Shown: positions 38,036 to 46,988 of the stretch, one piece after another | How the letters are laid out: every line of letters begins with the position of its first letter | Position numbering within the stretch: position 1 is the first letter of the stretch | DNA from: Weeksella virosa DSM 16922 | GTDB taxonomy: Bacteria; Bacteroidota; Bacteroidia; Flavobacteriales; Weeksellaceae | Assembly (NCBI RefSeq): GCF_000189415.1 | Contig: NC_015144.1 | Location: forward strand, 1-64,000 | Reading direction: 5' to 3' | Length of the DNA: 64,000 nt | Position numbers and translations under genes: made by a program | The notes under the pieces: model-generated | Database searches by the model: none | What the model was told of the DNA's origin: nothing | Seen by the model: only the letters and a program-made list of their open reading frames with translations

Positions 38036-40726
38036 ATGTCAAAATTTATAGATAAAGTAGTTGATGAACTGCTCAAGGATACTGAAAAATTATTACAGAC
38101 GACATTGGTTCTACCCGGAAAAAGACCAATGCTGTTTTTTAAAAAAGCTTTTCAGCAAAAAACATCACAAGTCGTTCTACCTAAAATGATTAGCATAGAA
38201 GAATTTGTTTCCGAAATGGCGAATGTGCAACTAATTTCTGGTTTATCGCTTTGGTTTTTTGCTTACAATTCCTACGAAAAAGTTTTTCCAGATTTAGAAA
38301 CTTTTGATGATTTCTTGAAGTGGGCACCTACAACCCTCAAGGACTTTGATGATCTTGATGCCTCTTTAGTCGATACGGATCATTTTTTTGAATACATGGT
38401 TTCGATAGAACGAATAAAAAATTGGGGACTGGAAATTGGAGAAGCCGATAAACACACATTAATTCAGCGTCACTTAGAGTTTAATGAACGTGTAAAATTG
38501 TTTTATAATCAATTTAGAAAAGATTTATTGACCGAAAAAAAAGCCTATTATGGATTAGCAAATAGACTTGCGGCCGAGCAAATTAATCAAGCTATAAACT
38601 CGCCTATAGAATATGTTTTTGCTGGCTTCAATGCACTTACAAAAGCAGAAGAGGCCATATTATTTGGATTGGAAAATGAACAAAAAGCAAAAATATTCTG
38701 GGATGCTGATGAATATTATTTACAGCCACAGCAAGAGTCTGGTGCATTTTTACGAAGACACAAAAAGAAAACAAAAAAACAATGGTCATGGACATTTAAT
38801 GATTTCGCTTCTCCAAAACAAATCCAAGTCACAGGAATTAGTAAAAACGTTGCACAAGCAAAATATGTTAACGAACTACTCAGACATAAAACCGAAGAAG
38901 AACTAAAAAATACTGCTTTAATTTTGGCAGATGAAATGTTGTTACCTGCTTTGCTAAATGCAATGCCAAACAATGTAAAACACATCAATATATCGATGGG
39001 AATTCCACTGAAGAACATTCCTTTAGCTCATTTTTTCAAGTCTATTTTAGAGTTGCATATGAACCGAGAAAAACTAGGAAACTCTACAGCTTTTTACTTC
39101 AAAAACATATTGGATATTCTAGAGAATCCGTCGCTAAAAATTTTTCATTGCAAAAATGACGAGCAATTAATTGCAATTATACATTCCCAAAACAAAGTTT
39201 TCAGTTCAGTGAAATTCTTACAAGATTTTTTAATTGATTCGATTTTTAGCCCCTTATTTTCGAGACCAAACAATCTAAACGATTTATTGTCTATTATAGA
39301 AAAGTTCATAGCAGACTTATTCGTAAACCCCAAAATAGACAATGACTTGATGCGCGAATATTTATTCTATTTTCAACAAATTTTCACAAGTTTACGCACA
39401 GAAATTGCTACTCTAAAAGCTTCAACTAGTTTTAGAACATTGTATCTTTTGTATCAAAAACTATTACAAAGTGAAACTTTAAGTTTCATAGGAGAACCAC
39501 TTGATGGATTGCAAGTTATGGGTTTATTAGAAACACGATTAATTAATTTTGATCATCTAATTATGACCTCTGTAAATGATGGTATATTGCCACTCGGGCG
39601 ACAAAACAATACATTTATTCCGTACGATATCCGAAAGGAAAAAGGCCTTAATACATTTACAGAAAATGATGCGATTTATGCGTATCATTTTTACCGCTTA
39701 TTATCACGTGCAAAAACAGTACATTTCCTTTACAATACAGATTCGGATGCGATGGGATCAGGAGAAAAAAGTCGATTTTTAGAACAAATTGCTTATGAAA
39801 GCTCACACGAAGTTGTGATTAATTACGCAAAACCGCATTTCGAAATTATCCCAAAAAATAAATTAGTGATACCAAAAACGCCCAAAACGATGGAGAAACT
39901 TATCGACTGGGCAGAAAATATCGGAATTTCACCCACCTTACTATCAACCTATATTCGTAATCCGATTGAGTTTTATGAACGAGTAATTTTATCGAACGAT
40001 GAAACAGAAGAGGCCGAAGAAACAATTAGTGCGAAGACACTGGGAAAAATCGTACACGGTACTCTAGAAACTTTATACCAAGATTATCTTAATATCGCTC
40101 TACATGAAAAAGATTTTGAAGAAATAAAAAATAAAGTTGATGAGGTTTTAGAAGCCAACTTAAAAAAAGAGTACAAAGAAGGTGAACTAGATAGAGGCGA
40201 AAACTTACTCATCAAAAATGTAGCTAGAAAAATCGTCGAAGGCGTTTTACAGCGTGATAAAAAAATAGCACAAGAGAATGAATTGGTGATTTTATTTCTT
40301 GAGAAAAAATACAATTTCTTGATGGATATTGGTGATCGGAAAGTAAAAGTAAAAGGATTTATCGACCGGATAGATTCTGTAAATGGGACAAAACGAATAA
40401 TCGATTATAAAACAGGAAAAATCGACAACCTAAATTTAGCTTCGGACAAGATAGAAGAGGTTTTCGAGATGGATAATAAAGCCAAATATTTACAATTGAT
40501 AACTTATGCACACCTGTACTATAATGAAATTCAACAACAAGAAGAAGAAATTCAGTTGAGTATCTACCCGATCAAATTTCTAAACAAAGAACCTATTTAC
40601 CTCCATTACAACAAAAGTACAATGATAACTTATAAAATTGTAGAAGACAGCTTGACTTATTTCCAAAATCTAATCCGAGAAATATTAAATCCAGAAATCC
40701 CTTTTGAAGAAAAAATAAATAATTAA
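38036..40726 (+). CDS. AddB-like PD-(D/E)XK nuclease family protein
   Basis: An 896-residue protein resembling the inactivated-helicase plus nuclease subunit of AddAB. A helicase-like N-terminal region (LALILADEMLLPALLNAMP-type block, TSVNDGILPLGRQNN) is followed by a C-terminal PD-(D/E)XK domain with GFIDRID and IDYKTGK (Asp790, Lys792). I see no cysteine set for an iron-sulfur cluster. Bacteroidota commonly encode it for recombinational repair, with a UvrD-like partner elsewhere; none is adjacent here. Confidence 0.85.
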   Translation: MSKFIDKVVDELLKDTEKLLQTTLVLPGKRPMLFFKKAFQQKTSQVVLPKMISIEEFVSEMANVQLISGLSLWFFAYNSYEKVFPDLETFDDFLKWAPTTLKDFDDLDASLVDTDHFFEYMVSIERIKNWGLEIGEADKHTLIQRHLEFNERVKLFYNQFRKDLLTEKKAYYGLANRLAAEQINQAINSPIEYVFAGFNALTKAEEAILFGLENEQKAKIFWDADEYYLQPQQESGAFLRRHKKKTKKQWSWTFNDFASPKQIQVTGISKNVAQAKYVNELLRHKTEEELKNTALILADEMLLPALLNAMPNNVKHINISMGIPLKNIPLAHFFKSILELHMNREKLGNSTAFYFKNILDILENPSLKIFHCKNDEQLIAIIHSQNKVFSSVKFLQDFLIDSIFSPLFSRPNNLNDLLSIIEKFIADLFVNPKIDNDLMREYLFYFQQIFTSLRTEIATLKASTSFRTLYLLYQKLLQSETLSFIGEPLDGLQVMGLLETRLINFDHLIMTSVNDGILPLGRQNNTFIPYDIRKEKGLNTFTENDAIYAYHFYRLLSRAKTVHFLYNTDSDAMGSGEKSRFLEQIAYESSHEVVINYAKPHFEIIPKNKLVIPKTPKTMEKLIDWAENIGISPTLLSTYIRNPIEFYERVILSNDETEEAEETISAKTLGKIVHGTLETLYQDYLNIALHEKDFEEIKNKVDEVLEANLKKEYKEGELDRGENLLIKNVARKIVEGVLQRDKKIAQENELVILFLEKKYNFLMDIGDRKVKVKGFIDRIDSVNGTKRIIDYKTGKIDNLNLASDKIEEVFEMDNKAKYLQLITYAHLYYNEIQQQEEEIQLSIYPIKFLNKEPIYLHYNKSTMITYKIVEDSLTYFQNLIREILNPEIPFEEKINN

Positions 40727-40772
40727 CGAAATTCTACAACAATTTCTTAATTTCACGCACAGAAATTATATT

Positions 40773-42029
40773 ATGAAAAACAACAAACTTTTTTTAGCCA
40801 TTATTTTCAGTCTCATTGGCGGTATAATCTTAGGAGGAGGCGTTTTCTATGTATTACCAGAAAGTGCAGATTCTTTTTCTAAAAACATTAAACTCTTAGG
40901 TACTATATTTATTCGTTTGGTCCAAATGATTATTGCACCCTTGGTATTTTCTACCCTCGTTGTCGGAATTGCCAAAATGGGCGACATGAAACTTGTAGGA
41001 CGTGTCGGTGGAAAAGCAATGGGTTGGTTCCTTACTGCCTCATTGGTTTCATTAACAATAGGTTTAATCATTGTCAACTTAGTACAACCAGGTAATAATA
41101 TGAACCTCTCGATAAGTAGTCTAGATGCTGCCGACTTGCTCAAGAACTCTACCTCTGCCCTAACACTAGAACATTTTGTGGCACATACGATTCCGAAAAG
41201 TGTTTTCGAAGCCTTCGCAACCAATGAAATTCTACAAATAGTTGTATTCTCTATCTTCTTTGGTGTTGCCCTAGCAGCCTATGGCAAAGAAGGTGAAATG
41301 CTAACCAATGCATTGGAAAAAGTATCTCATGTAGTCCTAAAAATGGTCGAATACATCATGTGGACTGCCCCACTAGGTGTTTTTGGTGCAATTGCAGCTG
41401 CTATTGCCAAACATGGATTCGGTGTATTCATCATGTATGGAAAATTCTTAGTAGCATTTGTTCTAGGTATAGCGCTACTATGGATAGTCCTGATTTTTGT
41501 GGGCTATCTAATTTTAGGAAAACAAAAGCTAGTATCTTTGCTACTACATATCAAAGAACCCCTGTTAATAGCATTTTCTACCACAAGTAGTGAGGCCGTT
41601 TTCCCTAAACTAGTAGAAGTACTAGAAGATTACGGAGCCGATAAAAAAGTTATATCCTTCACCCTTCCGCTTGGCTATTCATTCAACTTAGATGGAAGTA
41701 TGATGTATATGACATTTGCAAGTATATTCATAGCACAAGTTTACAACATCCACATGCCAATAGAAAAACAAATCTTGATGCTAATGGTATTGATGCTGAC
41801 AAGTAAAGGTGTTGCAGGAGTACCTCGTGCCTCGTTGATCGTTGTCATTGCAACCTGTTCTATGTTCGGAATTCCGCCAGAAGGAATTGCACTAATCCTA
41901 CCTATCGACCATTTTTGTGATATGGCAAGAAGTATGACGAATGTTTTAGGAAATGCTTTGTCAACAGCTTCTATCAGCAAATGGGAACAAAAACATTTGG
42001 TAGATGCCGAAAATAATCTAAACTCTTAA
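40773..42029 (+). CDS. Dicarboxylate/amino acid:cation symporter
   Basis: A 418-residue GltP/DctA-type (DAACS) inner-membrane symporter. It has eight transmembrane helices, the serine-rich hairpin loop IAFSTTSSEAVFP, the helix-7 motif SFNLDGSMMYMTFA (NLDG block) and the second hairpin SKGVAGVPRASLIV. Substrate is glutamate, aspartate or a C4-dicarboxylate coupled to Na+ or H+; the sequence does not decide. It is followed after 10 bases by methylmalonyl-CoA epimerase, possibly linking uptake with propionate metabolism. Confidence 0.93.
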   Translation: MKNNKLFLAIIFSLIGGIILGGGVFYVLPESADSFSKNIKLLGTIFIRLVQMIIAPLVFSTLVVGIAKMGDMKLVGRVGGKAMGWFLTASLVSLTIGLIIVNLVQPGNNMNLSISSLDAADLLKNSTSALTLEHFVAHTIPKSVFEAFATNEILQIVVFSIFFGVALAAYGKEGEMLTNALEKVSHVVLKMVEYIMWTAPLGVFGAIAAAIAKHGFGVFIMYGKFLVAFVLGIALLWIVLIFVGYLILGKQKLVSLLLHIKEPLLIAFSTTSSEAVFPKLVEVLEDYGADKKVISFTLPLGYSFNLDGSMMYMTFASIFIAQVYNIHMPIEKQILMLMVLMLTSKGVAGVPRASLIVVIATCSMFGIPPEGIALILPIDHFCDMARSMTNVLGNALSTASISKWEQKHLVDAENNLNS

Positions 42030-42039
42030 ACGCAAAAAA

Positions 42040-42438
42040 ATGAAACTAGAACACATCGGAATTGCTATTCAGTCTCTAGAACAATCTAACGACTTATTCT
42101 CTAAACTTCTCGGACATACACCATATAAAGAAGAACTTGTAGAATCGGAACATGTATTAACGTCATTTTTTTCGGTAGGAAACACCAAAATAGAGTTACT
42201 TGAAGCAACGAACGAAAAGAGTGCAATTGCAAAATACCTTACAAAAAATCGAGAAGGTGTACATCATCTAGCCTTCGGGGTTGAAAATCTAGAATACGAA
42301 ATTAATCGACTAAAAAAAGAAGGTTTCGAATTTATCAACGAAACGCCTAAAGAGGGAGCAGACAATAAGTTAGTCGTTTTTTTACACCCAAAAACCACCA
42401 ATGGAGTATTGGTTGAACTCTGTATGGATAAAAAATAA
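42040..42438 (+). CDS. mce: Methylmalonyl-CoA epimerase
   Basis: Interconverts (R)- and (S)-methylmalonyl-CoA. The 132-residue glyoxalase-fold protein has the metal ligand His5 in LEHIGIAI, the VHHLAFGVENL block with a second ligand His, and the C-terminal VLVELC with the glutamate ligand. Length is typical. It lies 10 bases after the symporter gene, so they are probably co-transcribed; no mutase gene is in the window. Confidence 0.94.
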   Translation: MKLEHIGIAIQSLEQSNDLFSKLLGHTPYKEELVESEHVLTSFFSVGNTKIELLEATNEKSAIAKYLTKNREGVHHLAFGVENLEYEINRLKKEGFEFINETPKEGADNKLVVFLHPKTTNGVLVELCMDKK

Positions 42439-42526
42439 TTTTGTAATTAAAAAAATATGTTATAATATTGCACTCGAATTAAGCATCAGACCCCAAGTGG
42501 CTGGGGTTGTTTACCGCTAAAATTCA

Positions 42527-42600
42527 GGTCCCATAACTCAGCTGGTTAGAGTAGCTGACTCATAATCAGCAAGTCGTTGGTTCGAGCCCAACTGGGACCA
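42527..42600 (+). tRNA. tRNA with CAT anticodon (Met elongator or Ile2)
   Basis: The acceptor stem GGTCCCA (42527-42533) pairs perfectly with TGGGACC (42593-42599), and the discriminator is A42600; CCA is not encoded. The anticodon arm GCTGA-CTCATAA-TCAGC carries CAT, and the T arm has GGTTCGAGCCC. The GGnCCC acceptor resembles tRNA-Ile2, whose C34 is changed to lysidine by TilS, but elongator tRNA-Met has the same anticodon loop. Confidence 0.95.
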
Positions 42601-42607
42601 CTTCCTG

Positions 42608-42645
42608 AAAAAAGCGTTTACTTTTTGTAAACGCTTTTTTTTTTT
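42608..42645 (+). terminator. Terminator after tRNA
   Basis: AAAAAAGCGTTTAC (42608-42621) pairs without mismatch with 42627-42640 around TTTTT, and a long T tract follows. Confidence 0.95.
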
Positions 42646-42774
42646 ATTCTTCATCTCCTACTAAACAGACTAATGTAAGTTTATATACTTTTTTATTTAA
42701 AAAAAATTCATAAAATCCATTGTTAATAAAAAACATATTCCTACCTTGTCAGGTACCAAATAAAAACTTTAACG

Positions 42775-43836
42775 ATGAAAAAACTTTACTCCTTGGCACT
42801 GGTTATTTTTTTATATTCTAATTTTGCCATTGCACAAAACTATAAAGTAGAAATCTTGGGCGAAGGCTATAATACACCTACAAGCATAACACTTCAGCCA
42901 GACGGTAAAATCATTATAGCAGATCAAGAACTCGGAATACTTCGGATGGATGGAGACGGAACCAATTTGGAAACAGTTGGCTCTGGTTTCAAAAATCCAT
43001 GGGATGTAGCCTACACGAAGAACGACAAAATTGCCGTAGCAGATTATAATGGAAACGCCGTAAAACTAATGAATGCAGATGGAACAGATATCCAAACAAT
43101 CGGATCAGGATTCTATAATCCCTATTCTGTGACTGTGGACAACCAAAACAGACTGCTAATAACTGACAACTTCAATACCCAAGTGAAACGGATGAATATC
43201 GACGGAAGCAACATTCAAATACTCCAAGATCAATTCTTTAGTCCAAGAAAAACAGCAATAGAAAATGATGGCAAAATTCTAGTATGCAATACCGGCAACA
43301 GCGAAATTATTCGTATGAACGAAGACGGCAGCAATCTAGAAAAAATAGGCCACGGCTTCTCGTATCCTTATAGTATAGCTATACAACCTGATGGCAAAAT
43401 CGTAGTAGCCGACACCTTCAACAGGCAAGTGAAACGAATGAATGCCGATGGAAGCAACATTGAAATTCTGGCAAATGACCTCAATTATCCATCTTCTGTA
43501 GCCATCGAAGCGAATGGTGATATCTTGGTAGTAGAATTCGGTTCCCAGCTTATTAAACGTATTGTGATGAGTTCGATGGGTACGTCTGAAAATCCTATCG
43601 AAAAAATAGAGACAAAAATTTACCCGAATCCTGCTAAGAATTTTGTAATTGTTGATGCAAAAAATGAAAAAAATGCAACGCTTAGTATTTATACTCTCGA
43701 CGGAAAATTAGTACACACAGAAAACCTTAATTCTGGCGAAAACAAAATAAATGTTAGCAAACTTACTCGTGGTCTATACCTGATAAAAATTCTTTCTAAG
43801 AAGGGTACTACTATCCAAAAGCTAATTAAAGATTAA
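42775..43836 (+). CDS. Secreted NHL-repeat protein with type IX sorting tail
   Basis: A 353-residue secreted protein. After a signal peptide (residues 1-20, ending FAIAQ) come about six repeats of roughly 42 residues (motifs IALQPDGKIIIAD, RMNxDGSNI), forming an NHL/SMP-30-like beta-propeller. The last 75 residues are a type IX secretion sorting domain (KIYPNPAKNFVIVDA, LTRGLYLIKI, IQKLIKD). It is exported and probably cell-surface attached; the ligand is unknown. Confidence 0.88.
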   Translation: MKKLYSLALVIFLYSNFAIAQNYKVEILGEGYNTPTSITLQPDGKIIIADQELGILRMDGDGTNLETVGSGFKNPWDVAYTKNDKIAVADYNGNAVKLMNADGTDIQTIGSGFYNPYSVTVDNQNRLLITDNFNTQVKRMNIDGSNIQILQDQFFSPRKTAIENDGKILVCNTGNSEIIRMNEDGSNLEKIGHGFSYPYSIAIQPDGKIVVADTFNRQVKRMNADGSNIEILANDLNYPSSVAIEANGDILVVEFGSQLIKRIVMSSMGTSENPIEKIETKIYPNPAKNFVIVDAKNEKNATLSIYTLDGKLVHTENLNSGENKINVSKLTRGLYLIKILSKKGTTIQKLIKD

Positions 43837-43983
43837 ATCGTATAAACCCATAAAACATTATTATAGTATAGACAGAACAAAGAAATTATTCTGTATTTTC
43901 TATACCAATCGTTTTCTTTACGTTTATTGTAAACATTTCTTTTGACCAGTATTGTTTTTTTACATGAACAAAAAAACAACTTC

Positions 43984-44754
43984 TTATAATTTCTTAAATT
44001 CGGTAAGATTTCCATTGGTGTCGGTTTGCACTATATAGTCTTCACGGGCCGCATCAATGGTTGTTTGCCATTTCTGGTTGTGCAGATAATAGTAAACATT
44101 TTTTGGTTTATTGGCTCCTTCTATGGTTTTCATCTTTTCTTTGGCAACCAAAAACAGTTTGTTGGCAGTGGAAAAATCAACAATCGGTTGGATCTTTTTA
44201 GATATACGGTGTGATTTTACAGGATCGCCCTTTACCCATTTGAATTCGTTTTTTACTTTCCTATAGGTATAATTATCTACATATTCAGGATTTTCGGGGT
44301 CAACCAAATCCAAATAAACCATGTTTTGATTAATCATGATAGCACCTCCCGAAATCTGCAGCTGCTTGTTTGGGAAAAGATCTTGCAGTTCCTGCTGAAT
44401 GGCTTTGAGCTTATCGGGATCGGCAAGAAAGTTTTTTGGAGCTTCTTTCAACTCGTTTATTCTATTTTTCATGGGTTCCACAAAATTGATTTCTTTATAT
44501 TCCTGTAAAATTCTCAAAGTTGTAGGATCCTCCAATTCTTTTTCCTGCATGAGTTTCAGAGCTTCGTTGTAGAGGTACTCGGCTAATTTTTCTTTCTCTT
44601 CATTATCAACAAAACCAGGCGTATTATATATTCGTTCCAGTTTGGTTTGTTTGTCTTCATTGAAGGTATCGTGATAGGCTTCTTTTATTTTGTCGCAGGA
44701 AGTCACTGCCAACAATCCACCAATAAAAAATACAATAGCAATATTTCGTTTCAT
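43984..44754 (-). CDS. Hypothetical lipoprotein at the edge of the immunity island
   Basis: A 256-residue lipoprotein: KRNIAIVFFIGGLLAVTSC gives lipidated Cys20. The mature protein is rich in Lys and Glu with long helices (DNEEKEKLAEYLYNEALKLMQEKEL) and a C-terminal beta part. No family recognised. Lipoproteins in such clusters can neutralise effectors delivered to the periplasm, but that is inference. A copy of its 5' end, its upstream spacer and the 3' end of another gene recurs at 46890-47105. Confidence 0.7.
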   Translation of the reverse strand: MKRNIAIVFFIGGLLAVTSCDKIKEAYHDTFNEDKQTKLERIYNTPGFVDNEEKEKLAEYLYNEALKLMQEKELEDPTTLRILQEYKEINFVEPMKNRINELKEAPKNFLADPDKLKAIQQELQDLFPNKQLQISGGAIMINQNMVYLDLVDPENPEYVDNYTYRKVKNEFKWVKGDPVKSHRISKKIQPIVDFSTANKLFLVAKEKMKTIEGANKPKNVYYYLHNQKWQTTIDAAREDYIVQTDTNGNLTEFKKL

Positions 44755-44870
44755 GTTTTATTATTTTAAATTCTTTATAGCGTTTTGATTTTTCTGTGTT
44801 CGATGTTATTGCTGTATGGGTAATTTCTACGAAACAGTTACGAACGGAAGGAAAGCATTAAAATCCCCAA
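44656..44870. repeat. 215-bp direct repeat, copy A
   Basis: It covers the first 33 codons of the lipoprotein gene plus its upstream spacer, ending in a remnant that reads ...NWGF-stop, similar to the end of the gene at 47095. It matches 46890-47105 at roughly 93 percent by eye, with a few small indels in A/T runs. Confidence 0.9.
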
Positions 44871-44891
44871 TTATGATTTTTGAAAATGATT

Positions 44892-45608
44892 TTATGACCA
44901 ATCGTAAGTGAATAATACAATCCGGTTTTCGGGTTCGTAAAATATCATAATAGCATCGGCACCTTCCGAGCAGTAGTTATATCCGGCAACTTCCCCAACA
45001 TACATCAACTCTTTTCCCTGATAAGAAATCGAGATGCCGTCGCTGTCTGAATCTTCGGGTGGAGTTTCGAAATTCATTTCAAATGCAGACGGAATATCTA
45101 CGGTATCTACCCAATTGCCCCCTAAAATTTCGCCGTCCAGTCTGTCGATAAAATTCAGAGCGTCGGGATAGTCTTGCCAAGACAGCAGTTGTCCTTTTTC
45201 CTTGTATTTGGATTTTACGGTTTGGAAGGTATCCCGCATGGTTTGTATGTGTTCTGCCAAATCTTCGTCGCATTCCGATAAAGAAAGGAAATAGTCTTTA
45301 TCGGCTAAAAAATTATATTTATTATCCGTGGTCAGTTTGAATGCAATCCAATTTTCTGCACAAAACTCATTGTGAAATTCTTCTGTTTCTTCGCCGAGAA
45401 GCCCGTCTGCTGGCTCAACCGGATTAAGAAAATGCACTACCGTTCCTGCCAAATCGGTGCGTAATATTCCTAAATCCACCGAAATCAAGGGCAGGAAACA
45501 ATCGTTCAGCCAGGATTGTTCTGCCACGAATACCTCTTCGGGAAAAGGAGTTAAACCGTCTTTTAATTCGCTGATGTCTTCTTCGCAGAAGTTTGTTTTG
45601 TTTTCCAT
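44892..45608 (-). CDS. Hypothetical acidic protein, immunity island
   Basis: A 238-residue, strongly acidic cytosolic protein (many Asp/Glu, few Lys) with no signal peptide. The C-terminal block GYNYCSEGADAIMIFYEPENRIVLFTYDWS looks like a conserved beta hairpin that I have an impression of from other flavobacterial hypothetical proteins, but I cannot name the family. Acidic, small and soluble is typical of immunity proteins. Its start codon is preceded by a 30-bp leader also present before the gene at 48247. Confidence 0.65.
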   Translation of the reverse strand: MENKTNFCEEDISELKDGLTPFPEEVFVAEQSWLNDCFLPLISVDLGILRTDLAGTVVHFLNPVEPADGLLGEETEEFHNEFCAENWIAFKLTTDNKYNFLADKDYFLSLSECDEDLAEHIQTMRDTFQTVKSKYKEKGQLLSWQDYPDALNFIDRLDGEILGGNWVDTVDIPSAFEMNFETPPEDSDSDGISISYQGKELMYVGEVAGYNYCSEGADAIMIFYEPENRIVLFTYDWS

Positions 45609-45637
45609 ATTTTTCCTTTTTAGTATTCAAAATTTTA
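45606..45637. repeat. Shared leader repeat, copy 1
   Basis: From the start codon (CAT at 45606-45608) upstream, this matches 48631-48660 over about 30 bases with one T indel. On the minus strand it reads TTTTGAATACTAAAAAGGAA followed by A-rich sequence and ATG, with a purine-rich AAAGGA motif near the start codon. Confidence 0.88.
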
Positions 45638-45651
45638 TTTCCGTTTTATCG

Positions 45652-46134
45652 TTATGTTTCTGCAATTCCACCCATCTTTACCAATTGATTATCCACGAAT
45701 TTGAATTCAAGCCCATGTTCTGTATCCAAAAGGTATCTGATGGATAACCGGAGTATTTTGCCACCCGAAACTCTCAAAGCCGTCATGTCTTTAATGGCGT
45801 CGTTGTGTTTTTCTACACTGTCGATATTTAGTGCTGGTTTCCCAGATTTATCAGGATTTTCGTAGAAATGTGCATATAATTCTAAATATCTTTCAAACGC
45901 TTTATTCTGGATGCTTTGGAGTTTACTCTCAATATCCTCAATAAACATTTGGTAGGTTTCTGCAAATTCCGTCAGTTGCTGTTCGGTAGGGAAATCTTCT
46001 ATTTCTTCGCCGTCTTCATCGCCCAAAAAAATTTCAATATTTTGTTCGTTAAAAAACGGGTGAGAAAAAGTAATATCGGAAGTAAACTCTGCCCAATCAT
46101 CTTCTTTTATCGTTCCCCAAAATTTGTGCGTCAT
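45652..46134 (-). CDS. DUF6985-like protein
   Basis: A 160-residue acidic soluble protein. The segments FWGTIKEDDWAEF, IEIFLGDEDGEEIEDFPTEQQL, ALNIDSVEKHNDAIKDM and LSIRYLLDTEHGLEFKF resemble DUF6985 proteins, which occur widely in clusters of small cytosolic proteins in Bacteroidota. Function is unknown; a role as immunity protein is inferred from the neighbourhood. Its 3' end overlaps in another frame with a short remnant (NDKTEIKF-stop) of the paralogous gene described at 46285. Confidence 0.65.
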   Translation of the reverse strand: MTHKFWGTIKEDDWAEFTSDITFSHPFFNEQNIEIFLGDEDGEEIEDFPTEQQLTEFAETYQMFIEDIESKLQSIQNKAFERYLELYAHFYENPDKSGKPALNIDSVEKHNDAIKDMTALRVSGGKILRLSIRYLLDTEHGLEFKFVDNQLVKMGGIAET

Positions 46135-46155
46135 TATTTTTTTAATTTAGAAGTT

Positions 46156-46200
46156 AAAGTTTTATCTCCGTTCTATCGTGATTCATCAGCACTATGTAAG
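46156..46200. repeat. 45-bp gene remnant upstream of DUF6985-like gene
   Basis: It matches 46746-46790 in 42 of 45 bases. On the minus strand it reads AYIVLMNHDRTEIKL-stop, corresponding to AYIELMNRDRTEIKF inside the next gene (46285-46833). It is the isolated piece of a lost paralogue. Confidence 0.85.
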
Positions 46201-46284
46201 CAAATGAGAAGCAATTACCATATCAGTGTGAGACTTATGAAAAGTTTGGCATTGATTAAATCCCGTTAAATCAAAAAGTTGAAA

Positions 46285-46833
46285 TTATTGTTTAACCTCC
46301 CGAAAATCAATTTTTAAACCTTGATTTTCTACCTGTTGTTTGAACAACTCTGTAAATCCTACAATATTTTGTCTGGATGTGTTTTTAACACAATAAACAG
46401 TATTGTGAATCTCTTTCATAAATACTGGCGTTTCTACAAAAGGCTCATCTTCATCCCCTAACCACTCATCATATTCTGATTTCTCTTCATTTAAAATACT
46501 TTGAATGTTGGTTATTTTCCCAATATAACAATTAATGATTTCATTATCTACCATTAGCTCTGCTTCAAAAAACTGCATTTCGTCTTTGAGTAGAAGATTC
46601 ATTTTTTCATAAAAATCAGTAGAAAACACCAACAGACTATCTATGCTGTCATATTTATCAGTAAGTTTAATATTCTTAGTGTTAAAACCTTCCTGTCCCC
46701 TAAATTTAGGCTTGGTATTTAGTTCGCCTTCATCATATAAGAAATAAAATTTTATCTCCGTTCTATCGCGATTCATCAGCTCTATGTAAGCCTCTGAATT
46801 GAGCAGTTTACTGTAAATGGAATATAGTTTCAT
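46285..46833 (-). CDS. Hypothetical protein, immunity island
   Basis: A 182-residue acidic protein without a signal peptide. Segments include YIELMNRDRTEIKFYF, IDSLLVFSTDFYEKM and FVETPVFMKEIHNTVYCVKNTSRQNIVGF. I do not recognise the family. Its ATG overlaps the TGA of the chimeric microgene upstream (ATGA at 46830-46833), so that frame could couple its translation. A fragment of a paralogue lies just downstream at 46156-46200. Confidence 0.62.
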   Translation of the reverse strand: MKLYSIYSKLLNSEAYIELMNRDRTEIKFYFLYDEGELNTKPKFRGQEGFNTKNIKLTDKYDSIDSLLVFSTDFYEKMNLLLKDEMQFFEAELMVDNEIINCYIGKITNIQSILNEEKSEYDEWLGDEDEPFVETPVFMKEIHNTVYCVKNTSRQNIVGFTELFKQQVENQGLKIDFREVKQ

Positions 46834-46988
46834 TTTTCTTGTATCATTATGGTTTTGAACTCGTTGGAAAACAAAACATTGAGTTCGTTTTCATTGAAGG
46901 TATCGTGATAGGCTTCTTTTATTTTGTCGGAGGAAGTCACTGCCAAAAATCCACCAATAAAAAATACAATAGCAATATTTCGTTTCAT
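46830..46988 (-). pseudogene. Chimeric microgene: lipoprotein 5' end fused in frame to SMI1/KNR4 piece
   Basis: A 52-codon frame. Residues 1-33 copy the lipoprotein encoded at 43984-44754 (MKRNIAIVFFIGGFLAVTSS...FNE), but the lipobox Cys20 is Ser. Residues 34-52 (NELNVLFSNEFKTIMIQEK) copy residues 15-32 of the SMI1/KNR4 protein at 47783-48208. The junction lies in a shared GAA, and the frame is kept. Its TGA overlaps the next gene's ATG. It is a recombination product; whether it is expressed is unknown. Confidence 0.85.
46834..46891. repeat. 58-bp repeat of the SMI1/KNR4 5' region
   Basis: It matches 48111-48168 in 56 of 58 bases (differences at the ATTATGG/ATTTTGG and TTGGAAAAC/TTGGGAAAC positions). 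It forms the 3' half of the chimeric microgene. Confidence 0.92.

Noticed and set aside
42489-42507. Short GC hairpin (ACCCC/GGGGT) before the tRNA
   Set aside because: The stem is only five base pairs with no T tract; it is not convincing as terminator or RNA gene.
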